Shown: piece by piece, positions 8,977-17,859 of the stretch
Layout of the letters: each line of letters starts with the position of its first letter
Position numbering within the stretch: position 1 is the first letter of the stretch
NCBI RefSeq assembly: GCF_002940685.1
Contig: NZ_PNFP01000001.1
Location: forward strand, 310,001 to 374,000
Direction of reading: 5' to 3'
Source: Ensifer adhaerens
GTDB lineage: Bacteria > Pseudomonadota > Alphaproteobacteria > Rhizobiales > Rhizobiaceae
DNA length: 64,000 nt
The notes under the pieces: model-generated
What the model saw: only the letters and a program-made list of their open reading frames with translations
Told to the model about the DNA's origin: nothing
Database searches by the model: none
Program-made: the position numbers and the translations under genes

Positions 8977-10176
8977 TTAGGGGCAGGCGAGATCGGCGAC
9001 CACGGCGTCGAGGATCAGCATGCCGGCGGGCGTGCAGCGCAGGCGCGAATTGCCGAGCCGTTCGATGAAGCCGTGGTCGATCAGGAACTGTTCGCGATCC
9101 GGGTCCGGATCGCGGCCGGAAAGGCTCTGCCAACGGGCCAGATCGACACCTTCCTTGAGGCGAAGGCCCATCAGCAGCAACTCGTCGGACTGCGCCTCGA
9201 GATCGAGGGATTCCCGCTCGATCATGCCGTGGCCATGGGTCTCGACGAGGCGCAGCCATTCCTCGGGCTTGCGCTCCGTGGAGGTCGCGATCTTGCCGTT
9301 GCCGATACCGAGGCGGCCGTGCGCACCGGGACCGATGCCGGCATAGTCGCCATAGCGCCAATAGGTGAGGTTGTGGCGGCTCTCGGCACCTGGGCGGGCG
9401 TGGTTGGACACCTCGTAGGCCGGCATGCCGATCGCGGCGGTGATCTCCTGCGTCGCCTCGTAGAGCACGGCCGATTGCTCGCCGTCGGGAACGATCAGCT
9501 TGCCGGCCTTGTGCAGGCCGTAGAAGGGCGTGCCTTCCTCGATCGTCAATTGGTAGAGCGACAGGTGGTCGACCGCGTAGGAGACCGCCTCCTTCAGTTC
9601 GCGCTCCCACTCCTCGACCGTCTGCTTCGGCCGGGCATAGATCAGGTCGAAGGACATGCGCGGGAAGATCTCGCGCGCAAGCCGGATCGCCTTCAGCGCA
9701 TCTTCGACGTTGTGCAGCCGGCCGAGGAACTTCAGGTCCCGGTCGTTCAGCGCCTGGACGCCGAGAGAGACGCGGTTGACGCCGGCGGCGCGGTAGCCGT
9801 GAAAGCGCGTCGCCTCGACGCTCGAAGGGTTGGCTTCCATGGTGATCTCGATGCCATCGGGCACATGCCAATGGCGAGCGATGCCCTGGAGGATGGCGTC
9901 AACCGTCGAAGGCTCCATCAAGGACGGCGTGCCGCCGCCCATGAAGACGCTGGTGACCGTGCGCGGGCCGGAGAGTTCGCGCACCTCTTCCATTTCCTTC
10001 AGGAAAGCCGCAACGAAACGCGGCTGGTCCACCGGCTGGTGGCGCACATGGCTGTTGAAGTCGCAATAGGGGCATTTGGCCGCGCAGAACGGCCAATGCA
10101 CGTAGACCCCGAAACCGGGGTCCATGCCGTCACCGATCGCCGATAGCGTGGCCGTGTGCATTATTGCGTCTCTCAT
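8977..10176 (-). CDS. hemW: HemW, radical SAM heme chaperone (HemN-like)
   Basis: A radical SAM protein of about 399 residues related to oxygen-independent coproporphyrinogen III oxidase. The 4Fe-4S motif CAAKCPYC (Cys31, Cys35, Cys38) lies in the N-terminal VHWPFCAAKCPYCDFNSH stretch; the TIM-barrel (FMGGGTPSL, ITMEANPSS) and a C-terminal HemN-type domain follow. Because it begins almost at the cluster motif and lacks the longer HemN N-terminus, HemW (heme trafficking) is more likely than true HemN. The start is uncertain: ATG 10176 or the nearby ATG 10161; a longer frame to 10311 overlaps rdgB and is rejected. It is the last gene of a minus-strand rph-VOC-rdgB-hemW cluster. Confidence 0.92.
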   Translation of the reverse strand: MRDAIMHTATLSAIGDGMDPGFGVYVHWPFCAAKCPYCDFNSHVRHQPVDQPRFVAAFLKEMEEVRELSGPRTVTSVFMGGGTPSLMEPSTVDAILQGIARHWHVPDGIEITMEANPSSVEATRFHGYRAAGVNRVSLGVQALNDRDLKFLGRLHNVEDALKAIRLAREIFPRMSFDLIYARPKQTVEEWERELKEAVSYAVDHLSLYQLTIEEGTPFYGLHKAGKLIVPDGEQSAVLYEATQEITAAIGMPAYEVSNHARPGAESRHNLTYWRYGDYAGIGPGAHGRLGIGNGKIATSTERKPEEWLRLVETHGHGMIERESLDLEAQSDELLLMGLRLKEGVDLARWQSLSGRDPDPDREQFLIDHGFIERLGNSRLRCTPAGMLILDAVVADLACP

Positions 10177-10192
10177 GATCACTTTCAGTAGG

Positions 10193-10237
10193 GAGCGGGA
10201 TGCGGGCGGAAAAGCGCACGCACTTCTTATCCCGCTC
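10193..10237. repeat. Rhizobial-type intergenic palindrome between rdgB and hemW
   Basis: Perfect 9-bp arms (GAGCGGGAT at 10193 and ATCCCGCTC at 10229) enclose a 27-base spacer that includes GCGGAAAAGCGC. It sits in the 64-bp gap between two co-directional genes. The sequence style resembles dispersed mosaic elements I recall from Rhizobium and Sinorhizobium genomes; copy number cannot be checked here. Confidence 0.6.
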
Positions 10238-10240
10238 AGA

Positions 10241-10885
10241 TCAGGCTCCGAGGCAGGTCTCGGCAAAGATCTTGAAGGCGCGGGCGCGGTGCGACAGAGC
10301 CTCTTCGTCACCCGGCTTCCAGCCGTGTTTCTCGTCGGCGCTCATCTCGCCGAAGGTGGTCTCGTAGCCCTTCGGCTGGAACACCGGATCATAGCCGAAA
10401 CCCTGGCTGCCGCGCGGCGGCCAGACGACGAAGCCTTCGACCTCGCCGCGGAAGAGCTCGACATGACCGTCCGGCCAGGCAAGGCAAAGAACCGAGACGA
10501 AACGGGCGGTGCGCGCGGAAGGCGTTTGGGCGCCTTTCTCCTGCAGCGCATCTTCGACCTTCTGCATGGCCATGGCGAAGTCGCGGCTGCCATCTTCGCG
10601 CTCGGCCCAGTTGGCCGTATAGACGCCCGGTGCGCCGTCGAGCGCGTCGATCGCCAGACCTGAATCGTCGGAAAGCGCCGGCAGGCCGGAGGCCTTGGCC
10701 GAGGCGAGCGCCTTGATCGTGGCGTTCTCCTCGAAGGTCGTTCCGGTTTCATCCGGTTCGATGAAGTTGAGGTCTGCGGCCGACTTCGCCTCGAAGCCGA
10801 GCGGTCCGATGAGGTCGCGGATCTCGCGGATCTTGCCGGCATTGTGGCTGGCGACGATCAGCGTCTTGTTGTCGAGTTTGCGCAT
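10241..10885 (-). CDS. rdgB: RdgB, non-canonical purine NTP pyrophosphatase (HAM1 family)
   Basis: A 214-residue enzyme hydrolysing ITP, dITP and XTP to monophosphates plus pyrophosphate, keeping deaminated purines out of DNA and RNA. The N-terminus has the nucleotide-binding [10 protein letters not shown] motif, followed by FEENATIKA, the metal-site segment [20 protein letters not shown], and GFGYDPVF near residue 150. The start at 10885 (MRKLDNKT) places the first strand correctly; longer in-frame starts at 10906 and 10936 add unrelated residues that run into the VOC gene region. It follows the VOC gene by 17 bp on the minus strand, so they are probably co-transcribed. Confidence 0.96.
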   Translation of the reverse strand: MRKLDNKTLIVASHNAGKIREIRDLIGPLGFEAKSAADLNFIEPDETGTTFEENATIKALASAKASGLPALSDDSGLAIDALDGAPGVYTANWAEREDGSRDFAMAMQKVEDALQEKGAQTPSARTARFVSVLCLAWPDGHVELFRGEVEGFVVWPPRGSQGFGYDPVFQPKGYETTFGEMSADEKHGWKPGDEEALSHRARAFKIFAETCLGA

Positions 10886-10902
10886 AGTGTCTCGTTTCGT
10901 GT

Positions 10903-11298
10903 TCATTCGATGGACCAGAGGCCCGGCTCCGCACATTCCAGGCTGTTTCCAGCCGGATCGCGGAAGTAGAAGGACCGCGCCCCGTTCGGCCAGCGCGTGT
11001 CCGCCTCAATGGCGACGCCGGCGGCCTCCAGCTTGGCTTTCCAGGCGTCGAGTGCCTCCGCCGCAACGCGGAAGCACATGTGGCCCTGGCCGCTGGTGCC
11101 GTGCGGGATCGGCGGTTTCACTGTTTCGGCCGGATTGAAGATCAAAAGCACCCCCTGGCCGCAGCGGTAGAACACGTGCCGGTTTCCCGCACGCGTGATC
11201 CTCTGCAGGCCGAGAATGCCGCCATAGAAGGCCTCGGCGGCATCGAGATCCGTCGCATAGAGCGCGGTCTCGAGAATGCCTTCCAGCGCCGGGGCCAT
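10903..11298 (-). CDS. VOC-family (glyoxalase/bleomycin-resistance fold) protein
   Basis: A 131-residue protein made of paired beta-alpha-beta-beta-beta modules. Seen are [20 protein letters not shown] at the N-terminus, GQGHMCFRV in the middle and a terminal [15 protein letters not shown] metal-ligand strand. VOC proteins bind divalent metals and act as dioxygenases, isomerases, epimerases or resistance proteins; the substrate cannot be inferred. The start at 11298 (MAPALEG) begins the domain. It is sandwiched between rph and rdgB with gaps under 20 bp, so it travels in that operon, but no functional link is evident. Confidence 0.88.
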   Translation of the reverse strand: MAPALEGILETALYATDLDAAEAFYGGILGLQRITRAGNRHVFYRCGQGVLLIFNPAETVKPPIPHGTSGQGHMCFRVAAEALDAWKAKLEAAGVAIEADTRWPNGARSFYFRDPAGNSLECAEPGLWSIE

Positions 11299-11314
11299 CC
11301 TGAAAATCCTTTCG

Positions 11315-12034
11315 TCAGCCGGCGATCGCCTGCTTTTGCAGCGCGACCAGCTCGGCAATGCCGTTCTTGGCAAGGCCCATCAGGCTTGCGAATTCCTCTT
11401 CCGAGAACGGCTTGCCTTCGGCCGTGCCCTGGATCTCGACGATGCCACCTGCGCCGGTCATGACGAAGTTGGCGTCGGTCTCGGCAGCGGAATCTTCCAG
11501 ATAGTCGAGGTCGATCACCGACTGGTTGGCAAAGATGCCGCAGGAGATGGCCGCGACATGATCCTTCAGGACCTTCTCGACCTTGACCATGTTGCGGGCT
11601 TCCATCCACTTCAGGCAGTCGTAGAGCGCAACCCAGGCGCCGGTGATCGAGGCCGTTCGGGTGCCGCCATCGGCCTGGATGACGTCGCAGTCGATCGAGA
11701 TCTGGCGCTCGCCGAGCGCCGGCAGATCGACCACGGCGCGCAGCGACCGGCCGATCAGCCGCTGGATTTCCTGGGTGCGACCGCTCTGCTTGCCGCTGGC
11801 CGCCTCGCGCCGCATGCGCTCGCCGGTGGCGCGCGGCAGCATGCCGTATTCCGCCGTCACCCAGCCCTTGCCGCCGTTGCGCAGCCAGGCCGGAACTTTT
11901 TCCTCAAGGCTTGCGGTGCACAGCACGTGGGTATCGCCGAACCGCACCAGACAGGAGCCTTCCGCGTGCTTGGAAAAATTGCGCTCGAAGGAAACCTTGC
12001 GCATTTGGTCGGTTTTTCTGCCGGATGGCCGCAT
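11315..12034 (-). CDS. rph: Ribonuclease PH
   Basis: A 239-residue phosphorolytic 3'-5' exoribonuclease that trims tRNA precursors and forms a hexamer. The sequence opens [20 protein letters not shown] and has the [17 protein letters not shown] strand, the phosphate-site region ([36 protein letters not shown]) and a terminal [14 protein letters not shown] motif. Length and sequence match full-length, intact Rph. The start 12034 is preferred over 12040 because it gives the canonical MRPSGRK. It heads a minus-strand cluster with VOC, rdgB and hemW and is divergent from hrcA, with 160 bp between starts. Confidence 0.97.
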   Translation of the reverse strand: MRPSGRKTDQMRKVSFERNFSKHAEGSCLVRFGDTHVLCTASLEEKVPAWLRNGGKGWVTAEYGMLPRATGERMRREAASGKQSGRTQEIQRLIGRSLRAVVDLPALGERQISIDCDVIQADGGTRTASITGAWVALYDCLKWMEARNMVKVEKVLKDHVAAISCGIFANQSVIDLDYLEDSAAETDANFVMTGAGGIVEIQGTAEGKPFSEEEFASLMGLAKNGIAELVALQKQAIAG

Positions 12035-12127
12035 CGTCAACTCCTATCGTATCTCGTCAGCCTTCTAGAGCATGGCAGAGGTAAAGGGAACCGGTGGAAA
12101 GCCGGGCTGCCGACCGTTTTTTCCCTT

Positions 12128-12156
12128 TTGCCAACGGATCGCAGGGACACTATATT
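12128..12156 (+). promoter_or_regulatory. Sigma-70-type promoter for hrcA
   Basis: TTGCCA (12128-12133), a 17-base spacer and TATATT (12151-12156) lie 38 bp before the hrcA ATG. This is one of the best housekeeping-type promoter matches in the window. No CIRCE element accompanies it, so autoregulation by HrcA is not visible. Confidence 0.65.
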
Positions 12157-12194
12157 CCGGCCACGGCAGGATGTGCCTGCATATGTGGAGTGAC

Positions 12195-13274
12195 ATGGTA
12201 CTGCGCAATCCCGGAGCAAAGGAAATCGCCGCGGCGCTGGACGAGCGCTCGGGCGAAATCTTCCGTCGCATCGTGGAGACCTATCTGACGAGCGGCGAGC
12301 CGCTCGGCTCGCGCAATCTGTCGCGGCTTCTGCCGATGGCGCTGTCGCCCGCCTCCGTGCGCAACGTGATGAGCGACCTCGAAGATCTCGGACTCATCTA
12401 TTCGCCGCATGTCAGCGCCGGCCGCCTGCCCACCCAGACGGGCCTGCGCTTCTTCGTCGACGCCTTCATGCAGGTCGGCAATCTCTCGCCGGAGGATCGC
12501 GCCTCGATCGACCGCCATGTGCGCCGTGATGATCATACACAGCCGGTCGACGCGCTTCTGACCGAAGCGAGCCAGATGCTGTCGGGCATGTCGCGCGGCG
12601 CGGGCCTCGTCATCACCGCCAAGGCCGATCCGGTCTTGAAGCATGTCGAATTCATCCGCCTGGCGCCGACCAAGGCACTGGCCGTGCTCGTCGGTGAACA
12701 TGACCAGGTGGAAAACCGCATCATCGAACTGCCGGCCGGCGTCACCAGTTCGCAACTGACCGAAGCGGCAAACTTCCTCAACGCCCATCTTGCCGGTCAG
12801 ACGATCGCCGAGGTCAGGGCACAGCTCGAAAGGGTGAAGCTGACGGTGCGCGGCGAACTCGACGCGCTGTCGCAGGATCTGGTCGAGCGCGGCCTGGCCA
12901 TCTGGTCGGGCAACGAGGGCGACGAAAAGCCGGCGCGATTGATCGTGCGCGGCCGCGCCAACCTGCTTGAAGGGCTCGAAGGCGCTGAGGACATCGATCG
13001 GCTCAGAATGCTGTTCGATGACCTCGAAAAGAAGGACAGCATGATCGAGCTGCTCGATCTTGCCGAAAGCGGGCCGGGGGTGCGGATCTTCATCGGCTCG
13101 GAAAACAAGCTGTTCTCGCTCTCCGGTTCGTCATTGATCGTCGCGCCCTATCGCGATGGCGAGGATCGCATCGTCGGCGCCGTCGGCGTCATCGGTCCGA
13201 CCAGGCTCAACTATTCCCGCATCGTGCCGATGGTCGACTATACCGCGCAGCTGATGTCGCGGCTTTCCCGTTAA
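12195..13274 (+). CDS. hrcA: Heat-inducible transcription repressor HrcA
   Basis: A 359-residue repressor that binds CIRCE inverted repeats upstream of chaperonin operons and needs GroE for activity. It has an N-terminal winged helix (residues about 10-85: [22 protein letters not shown], then [20 protein letters not shown]), then a GAF-like dimerisation domain containing [15 protein letters not shown] and, at the C-terminus, [21 protein letters not shown]. The start at 12195 begins directly at the domain; the 123-bp in-frame extension upstream is not conserved-looking. It is followed by grpE, the common hrcA-grpE pairing, although a separate heat-shock-like promoter lies between them. Confidence 0.97.
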   Translation: MVLRNPGAKEIAAALDERSGEIFRRIVETYLTSGEPLGSRNLSRLLPMALSPASVRNVMSDLEDLGLIYSPHVSAGRLPTQTGLRFFVDAFMQVGNLSPEDRASIDRHVRRDDHTQPVDALLTEASQMLSGMSRGAGLVITAKADPVLKHVEFIRLAPTKALAVLVGEHDQVENRIIELPAGVTSSQLTEAANFLNAHLAGQTIAEVRAQLERVKLTVRGELDALSQDLVERGLAIWSGNEGDEKPARLIVRGRANLLEGLEGAEDIDRLRMLFDDLEKKDSMIELLDLAESGPGVRIFIGSENKLFSLSGSSLIVAPYRDGEDRIVGAVGVIGPTRLNYSRIVPMVDYTAQLMSRLSR

Positions 13275-13364
13275 AGACGGGCTTTGGGTGCAGCAAATCA
13301 GAGTGCTGCGGCGACCTTTGCGCGCCCGATAAGCCACGCGGCGCTCTCCGAGCGCGATTGAACC

Positions 13365-13393
13365 CTTGATTTTTCGGCCCCAAACCTCGATAT
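13365..13393 (+). promoter_or_regulatory. Candidate RpoH (sigma-32) promoter for grpE
   Basis: CTTGATT (13365-13371), a 14-base spacer and CTCGATAT (13386-13393) resemble the alphaproteobacterial heat-shock promoter pattern (CTTGAA-type -35, CCCCATAT-type -10). It lies in the 220-bp hrcA-grpE gap. The match is partial. Confidence 0.5.
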
Positions 13394-13494
13394 CGGCTTC
13401 AAATCCAGTCCCTGAGCATTTTTGCTGAAACGCAGGCTCGCGCTTGCGGCGTGGAAATGCGAAGGACAATAGAGACGACACTGCGGAGAACGTC

Positions 13495-14112
13495 ATGACC
13501 GACGATACGAACAAGCACGGACCCGAGGCCACCGACGAGGTATTCGACGCCGCGCCGGACGCTGCCGAGGCTGCCGAGGCAGCAGCCGTTGCCGAGCCCG
13601 ATGCGTTGGAACTCGCCCGGGCCGAAAGCGCCGAGCTGCGCGACAAGTACCTTCGGCTTGCCGCCGAAATGGATAACCTGCGCCGTCGCACCGAACGCGA
13701 CGTCAAGGATGCCAAGTCCTACTCCGTCGCTGGCTTTGCCCGCGACATGCTGGCGGTATCCGACAACCTGCGCCGCGCGCTCGACGCCATTCCGGCGGAA
13801 GCCAAGGAAGCTGGCGAAGCCGGTCTCAACACGCTGATCGAAGGCGTGGAAATGACCGAGCGCTCGATGCTCTCGGCGCTCGAGCGCCACGGCGTCAAGA
13901 AGCTGGAGCCCGAGGGACAGAAGTTCGACCCGAACTTCCACCAGGCCATGTTCGAAATCCCGAATACGGACGTTCCGAACAACACGGTGCTGCAGGTCGT
14001 CCAGGCTGGCTACACCATCGGCGACCGCGTCCTGCGCCCGGCCATGGTCGGCGTTTCCAAGGGCGGCCCGAAGGTGGTTGCCGGCGAGAACGGCGACGCG
14101 CCGACCGCCTGA
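13495..14112 (+). CDS. grpE: GrpE, nucleotide-exchange factor for DnaK
   Basis: A 205-residue co-chaperone that releases ADP from DnaK. The acidic, Ala/Glu-rich N-terminus (residues 1-45) leads into the long dimerising helix ([26 protein letters not shown]) and the beta-domain with the PROSITE-like [27 protein letters not shown] near the end. Length is normal. The start at 13495 has GGAGAAC upstream; an extension to 13444 would precede the ribosome site. It is probably transcribed both with hrcA and from its own RpoH-type promoter. A strong bidirectional terminator follows. Confidence 0.97.
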   Translation: MTDDTNKHGPEATDEVFDAAPDAAEAAEAAAVAEPDALELARAESAELRDKYLRLAAEMDNLRRRTERDVKDAKSYSVAGFARDMLAVSDNLRRALDAIPAEAKEAGEAGLNTLIEGVEMTERSMLSALERHGVKKLEPEGQKFDPNFHQAMFEIPNTDVPNNTVLQVVQAGYTIGDRVLRPAMVGVSKGGPKVVAGENGDAPTA

Positions 14113-14130
14113 TCCTGACGATCGGAGTTC

Positions 14131-14167
14131 AAAAAAGAACGCCGCGCGACCATCGCGCGGCGTTTTT
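14131..14167. terminator. Bidirectional rho-independent terminator after grpE
   Basis: A 12-bp perfect stem (AACGCCGCGCGA / TCGCGCGGCGTT) with loop CCA is flanked by A6 on the left and a T-run on the right. It therefore functions for grpE on the plus strand and for the lactone oxidase on the minus strand. Confidence 0.92.
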
Positions 14168-14192
14168 TGTTCGAGCGTTGCGTTAGCGGACG

Positions 14193-15428
14193 CTATCCGA
14201 AGAGCTGCTGCAGGTGGTCGTTGAGGAAACGTCCCTCGGGGTCGACTTTTGCCCGGAGCGCCCGGAAGTCGCCAGCCCGAGGGTAGAGGGCCGTTACGTC
14301 CTCGGCGCCGAGGAAGTGCAGCTTGCCCCAGTGCGGCCGCGAGCCGTATTGCCGGAGGATCGTGTCGACGTCCTTCAGGTATTCCCAGTAGTCGGTGCCC
14401 GGTTCGCCAGAGACCGAGAGCGTGATCGAGTCCTGCTCGAAGAACGGGCTGATCCAGCCGGTGTCGCCGGCGGTGAAGCGATATTCGATCGGGTAGATGC
14501 AGGTCGGGTGCTTCTCCAGCATCAGCTTGCGCACCGCCTTGACCGCGTCCTTGCCGTTTGCCACGGGCACCGCATATTCGAGCTCGTGGAAGTTCGGCAC
14601 GTATTCGATCGGATAGATCTCCGAGGAATAGGCGATCTTTTCGAAGCCGCGCTCCATCGGCGCTTCCTCGGTGATGTCGATCACCTTCATCTCGCAGACG
14701 TCGGAGGTCTTGTCCGTGGTCGAGACCGAGGCCGTGTCGGGCAGGCAGTAGCAATGCCGGCTCTCAGGCACCGGGCACCAGAAGAAGCCGAAATGGCGAT
14801 GCTTGGCGGCCAGCTCGTCGTGCTGCTCGATCATCTCGTCGAAGGTGCAGCGCCAGAGCTTTTCATGCAGATTGTAGCTCTCCATCGCCTGCAGGGTGAT
14901 CTCCGAGATCACCCCGAGCATGCCGACCGATACGCGCGCCGCCTCCAGCAGGTCCGGCGTCGTCTCGTCGACGACGAGGATGTTGCCGTCGGGCTGCACC
15001 AGGCGCATGCCGACGATCTGCGAGGCCATGTTGCCGAGCCTGGCGCCGGTGCCATGCGTGCCTGTTGTCAGCGCGCCTGCGAGTGCCTGGCTGTCGATGT
15101 CGCCCTGGTTGATCAGCGACAGGCCGTTTTCCTTCAGCACCTTGCCGAGCTGGTTGATGGTGGTGCCGGCCTTGACCGCCACGCGCTTGCGCCCACTGTC
15201 GATGCTAACGACGCCCTGCATGCCGGAGAGCGTCAGGTGCAGGCCGCTCGTCAGCGCCACCGGCGTGAAGGAATGCCCGGAGCCGGCGCAGCGCACATTG
15301 AGCCCGCTGGATGTCGCCTCGCGGACCATTTGTGCGAGCGCTGCCTCGCTGTCCGGCGCGCCGCGGTGGCGCACGATGCATGATTGGTTTCCGACCCAGT
15401 TGCGCCAGTGGCCACCTGCCTGAAGCAT
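14193..15428 (-). CDS. FAD-linked aldonolactone oxidase (D-arabinono-1,4-lactone oxidase family)
   Basis: A 411-residue VAO/PCMH flavoprotein. The FAD domain occupies about residues 15-185, with AGSGHS holding His52, the position that carries covalent FAD in gulonolactone-type oxidases. The C-terminal ALO domain contains the diagnostic HWGKLHF motif starting at His366. Relatives oxidise sugar-acid 1,4-lactones, or in actinobacteria alditols, with oxygen as acceptor. No signal peptide is seen, so it is likely cytoplasmic. It is 12 bp downstream of an SDR gene on the same strand, suggesting a two-step polyol or sugar oxidation route (inference). The true substrate is unknown. Confidence 0.88.
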   Translation of the reverse strand: MLQAGGHWRNWVGNQSCIVRHRGAPDSEAALAQMVREATSSGLNVRCAGSGHSFTPVALTSGLHLTLSGMQGVVSIDSGRKRVAVKAGTTINQLGKVLKENGLSLINQGDIDSQALAGALTTGTHGTGARLGNMASQIVGMRLVQPDGNILVVDETTPDLLEAARVSVGMLGVISEITLQAMESYNLHEKLWRCTFDEMIEQHDELAAKHRHFGFFWCPVPESRHCYCLPDTASVSTTDKTSDVCEMKVIDITEEAPMERGFEKIAYSSEIYPIEYVPNFHELEYAVPVANGKDAVKAVRKLMLEKHPTCIYPIEYRFTAGDTGWISPFFEQDSITLSVSGEPGTDYWEYLKDVDTILRQYGSRPHWGKLHFLGAEDVTALYPRAGDFRALRAKVDPEGRFLNDHLQQLFG

Positions 15429-15440
15429 TTTTCCCCTCCC

Positions 15441-16208
15441 TCAAACCGCGGTGAAGCAATTGTCGACGAACAGATGCGTGCCGTTGATGAAGCTCGCCTC
15501 GTCGCTCGCCAGAAACAGCGCCGCGTTCGCCACTTCCTTCGGGTCGCACATGCGGCCCTGCTGCGCGGCGATCGCCGCTTCCGAGACGTCGACCCCGTAT
15601 TTGCTGAGCCCGACGAGTTCGCGCTTGCCGTGGTCGGTGGCGATGAAACCGGGGCAGACAGCGTTGCAGCGGATGCCGCGGTCCCGGAACTCCACCGCAA
15701 TGGCGCGCGCGAACATGTGGCAGGCGCCCTTGGTGGTGTCGTAGAGCACTTCCATCGGCGTCGCGGCCACAGCCGAAATCGACGAGGTGCAGACGATGCT
15801 GCCGCCGCCAGCCGCAAGCATGCCCGGCAGCACCGCCTTGGTCATCAGGAACATGCTGCGCACATTGACCGCCATCAGCCGGTCCCACTCGTCCTCCTCG
15901 GTTTCGAGAAAGGGACCGACGGCCAGGATGCCGGCGTGGTTGAAGAGCACCGTGATCGCGCCGAAAGCCGCCTCGACCGCCTTGACGGCAGAGGTCACCT
16001 CGGCCGACACCGAAACGTCGGCGGGCGCAAAAATCGCCTCGCCGCCCTTGGCGCGGATCGCCGCGGCAACCTCTTCGCCCTTGCTGCGCGGCAGGTCGAC
16101 GATGCCGACTTTGGCGCCCTCGCGGGCAAAGAGTTCGGATGCCGCAAGGCCGCAGCCTCCCGCGCCACCGCTGATCAGCGCCACCTTGCCTGAAAGCCTG
16201 CCTGTCAT
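15441..16208 (-). CDS. Short-chain dehydrogenase/reductase (SDR)
   Basis: A 255-residue classical SDR. The nucleotide-binding glycine motif is SGGAGGCG (residues 13-20), the NAG-type strand motif reads NHAG (90-93), the catalytic serine lies in TSSIS (141-145), and Tyr156/Lys160 form YDTTK. Asp38 after the second strand suggests NAD rather than NADP preference (inference). The start at 16208 (MTGRLSGK) is standard for the fold. It probably forms an operon with the lactone oxidase downstream and is divergent from a LuxR-type regulator. It likely oxidises a sugar or polyol, but the substrate cannot be read. Confidence 0.92.
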   Translation of the reverse strand: MTGRLSGKVALISGGAGGCGLAASELFAREGAKVGIVDLPRSKGEEVAAAIRAKGGEAIFAPADVSVSAEVTSAVKAVEAAFGAITVLFNHAGILAVGPFLETEEDEWDRLMAVNVRSMFLMTKAVLPGMLAAGGGSIVCTSSISAVAATPMEVLYDTTKGACHMFARAIAVEFRDRGIRCNAVCPGFIATDHGKRELVGLSKYGVDVSEAAIAAQQGRMCDPKEVANAALFLASDEASFINGTHLFVDNCFTAV

Positions 16209-16355
16209 CGCGTCCTCCCTTCGTGCACCATCGCGAGCCGCCAAGTGGCGCGTTCGCGACAGGTGCCGTTTCCCTCTCCCTGGGAATTATTGTTGACGAG
16301 CGAGGGGCTGTCGATATCCCATGGGGGATACGTAGGGTTGGGGGATGACAAGGGA

Positions 16356-17168
16356 ATGCGCGCAAGCGAGTCCGCCGACATTTCGGCGATGATCGGCCTG
16401 ATCGGCACGGAGGATTTCGGTGAGGCGCTGGACCGGATGTTGCGGTCGGTCACCAGCTTCGATCTCTCGGTCGCCTTCGCCTATCCCTATGATGCCAGGC
16501 CGATCGTGCTGCATGACGGCTATACGGCCAAGGTATCGGCAAGTGCGCTTGCCGCCTATCTCGGTGGCGCCTACCTGCTTGATCCCTTCTATGTCGCCTG
16601 TTGCGCCGGCCAGCCGGCAGGGCTGTGGCGGATGCGCGAGCTCGCGCCGGACCAGTTCTTCCAGTCGGCGTTCTCGTCCTCGGCCGAAGTGCACCCTTGC
16701 GTGTCAATGGAAAAGGGCGTTCTGGTCGAGGAGGTGGGTTTTGTCATTCCGCTCGACGGCGGTCTGCAGGCGACCTATTCGCTGATGCGCGGGCGCGGCG
16801 GTGAGCCCTTCAGCGCGGCGGAGCTGGCGCGGCTGCGCGTCTATGAGCCGATCGTGCGCGAGGCCGTCCGATCGAACTGGCGCCAGCAGGGCCAGGCGGT
16901 TGCGTCGCCGCCATCCGAGGAGGGCGACGATGCGATGGAGGCTGCATTCGACAGCCTCTGTTCAGATCGGCTGACCAAGCAGCAGCGCAACATCGTGCGG
17001 CTGATCCTCAGGGGCCACAGCAACCTTTCGATCGGCAAGGTGATGAACATTGCCGAAGGCACGGTGCGTATCCATCGCAAGAACATCTATCGCCGGCTCG
17101 GCATTTCGAGCCAGGGGGCGCTGTTCCGGATTTTCATTGATCATTTGAACGGGCGTCAGCTTTACTGA
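16356..17168 (+). CDS. LuxR-family HTH transcriptional regulator
   Basis: A regulator of about 270 residues. The C-terminal 60 residues form a GerE/LuxR HTH (LTKQQRNIVRLILRGHSNLS, then GTVRIHRKNIYRRLGISSQG). The N-terminal 180 residues form a GAF/PAS-sized sensory domain without the conserved residues of AHL-binding LuxR proteins, so quorum sensing is not supported. It is divergent from the SDR/lactone-oxidase pair and is the obvious candidate regulator of it. The start is uncertain: ATG 16356 is chosen, but an in-frame GTG at 16245 would add 37 residues and almost abut the SDR start. Confidence 0.85.
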   Translation: MRASESADISAMIGLIGTEDFGEALDRMLRSVTSFDLSVAFAYPYDARPIVLHDGYTAKVSASALAAYLGGAYLLDPFYVACCAGQPAGLWRMRELAPDQFFQSAFSSSAEVHPCVSMEKGVLVEEVGFVIPLDGGLQATYSLMRGRGGEPFSAAELARLRVYEPIVREAVRSNWRQQGQAVASPPSEEGDDAMEAAFDSLCSDRLTKQQRNIVRLILRGHSNLSIGKVMNIAEGTVRIHRKNIYRRLGISSQGALFRIFIDHLNGRQLY

Positions 17169-17188
17169 CGCAGGCTCCGGGCGACTGC

Positions 17189-17208
17189 GCGCATCCGGCC
17201 GGATGCGC
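17189..17208. terminator. Perfect palindrome between convergent LuxR gene and ptsN
   Basis: A 20-bp perfect palindrome (GCGCATCCGG then CCGGATGCGC) lies in the 54-bp gap between converging stops. It has no unpaired loop beyond the centre and no T-run, so it is a candidate bidirectional transcript end rather than a canonical terminator. Confidence 0.5.
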
Positions 17209-17222
17209 CCCTTCGATTACGC

Positions 17223-17687
17223 TCAGGCCGCGTGCGAGGTCGCGTCGTCGTCGAGCAGCGTGTAGATCGCGCTGGCGGAATCGCTCGAGCGGATCTTGGC
17301 GACCATGTCCTGATCGCGCAGCACGCGGGCAATGCGCGACAGCGCCTTGAGGTGATCCGCGCCGGCGCCCTCAGGCGCGAGCAGCAGGAACACGAGATCT
17401 ACCGGCTGGTCGTCCAGTGCCTCGAAATCGACAGGCGTGTCGAGGCGCGCAAAGATGCCGATGATCGAGGGAAGATTGTTGAGCTTGCCGTGCGGGATGG
17501 CGATACCGTTGCCGACACCGGTGGAACCGAGGCGCTCGCGCTGCAGGATCACGTCGAAGATTTCACGCTCGGGAAGCCCGGTGATCTTTGATGCTTTTGC
17601 CGCCAATTCCTGGAGGAGCTGCTTTTTCGAGTTGGCCCTCATGGCCGGGATGATCGCATTTTGATGCAGTAGACCTGCCAATGCCAT
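17223..17687 (-). CDS. ptsN: PtsN, nitrogen-PTS enzyme IIA (EIIA-Ntr)
   Basis: A 154-residue regulatory phosphocarrier of the PTS-Ntr cascade, not a sugar transporter. The phospho-acceptor is His66 in GIAIPHGK, and the LVFLLLAPEGAGADHLKALSRIARVLRD helix-strand unit is typical. In proteobacteria it influences potassium transport, nitrogen metabolism and stress responses according to its phosphorylation state. It is the last gene of the minus-strand lptC-lptA-lptB-rpoN-hpf-ptsN series, the conserved rpoN neighbourhood. Length and all motifs are intact. Confidence 0.96.
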   Translation of the reverse strand: MALAGLLHQNAIIPAMRANSKKQLLQELAAKASKITGLPEREIFDVILQRERLGSTGVGNGIAIPHGKLNNLPSIIGIFARLDTPVDFEALDDQPVDLVFLLLAPEGAGADHLKALSRIARVLRDQDMVAKIRSSDSASAIYTLLDDDATSHAA

Positions 17688-17859
17688 TCTTTTGTCCTCG
17701 TTCGCCGGTTAGAGCCGGACAACATCATCATAAATGCGTCGCAATGGCTCTAACCATCTTTGTCATGGCGGGTTCCATGCACAGAAAAGTCACATTTTCC
17801 GGCCTGCCCGCTGATTATGGGCAAGGGGAGCACCGGCGTGCCGGCACCCCCCTATCCGC

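Noticed and set aside
12035-13494. CIRCE element for HrcA autoregulation
   Set aside because: No TTAGCACTC-N9-GAGTGCTAA repeat was found near hrcA or grpE.
16356-17168. AHL quorum-sensing LuxR receptor
   Set aside because: The N-terminal domain lacks the conserved aromatic and acidic residues of autoinducer-binding domains, and no luxI-type synthase is nearby.
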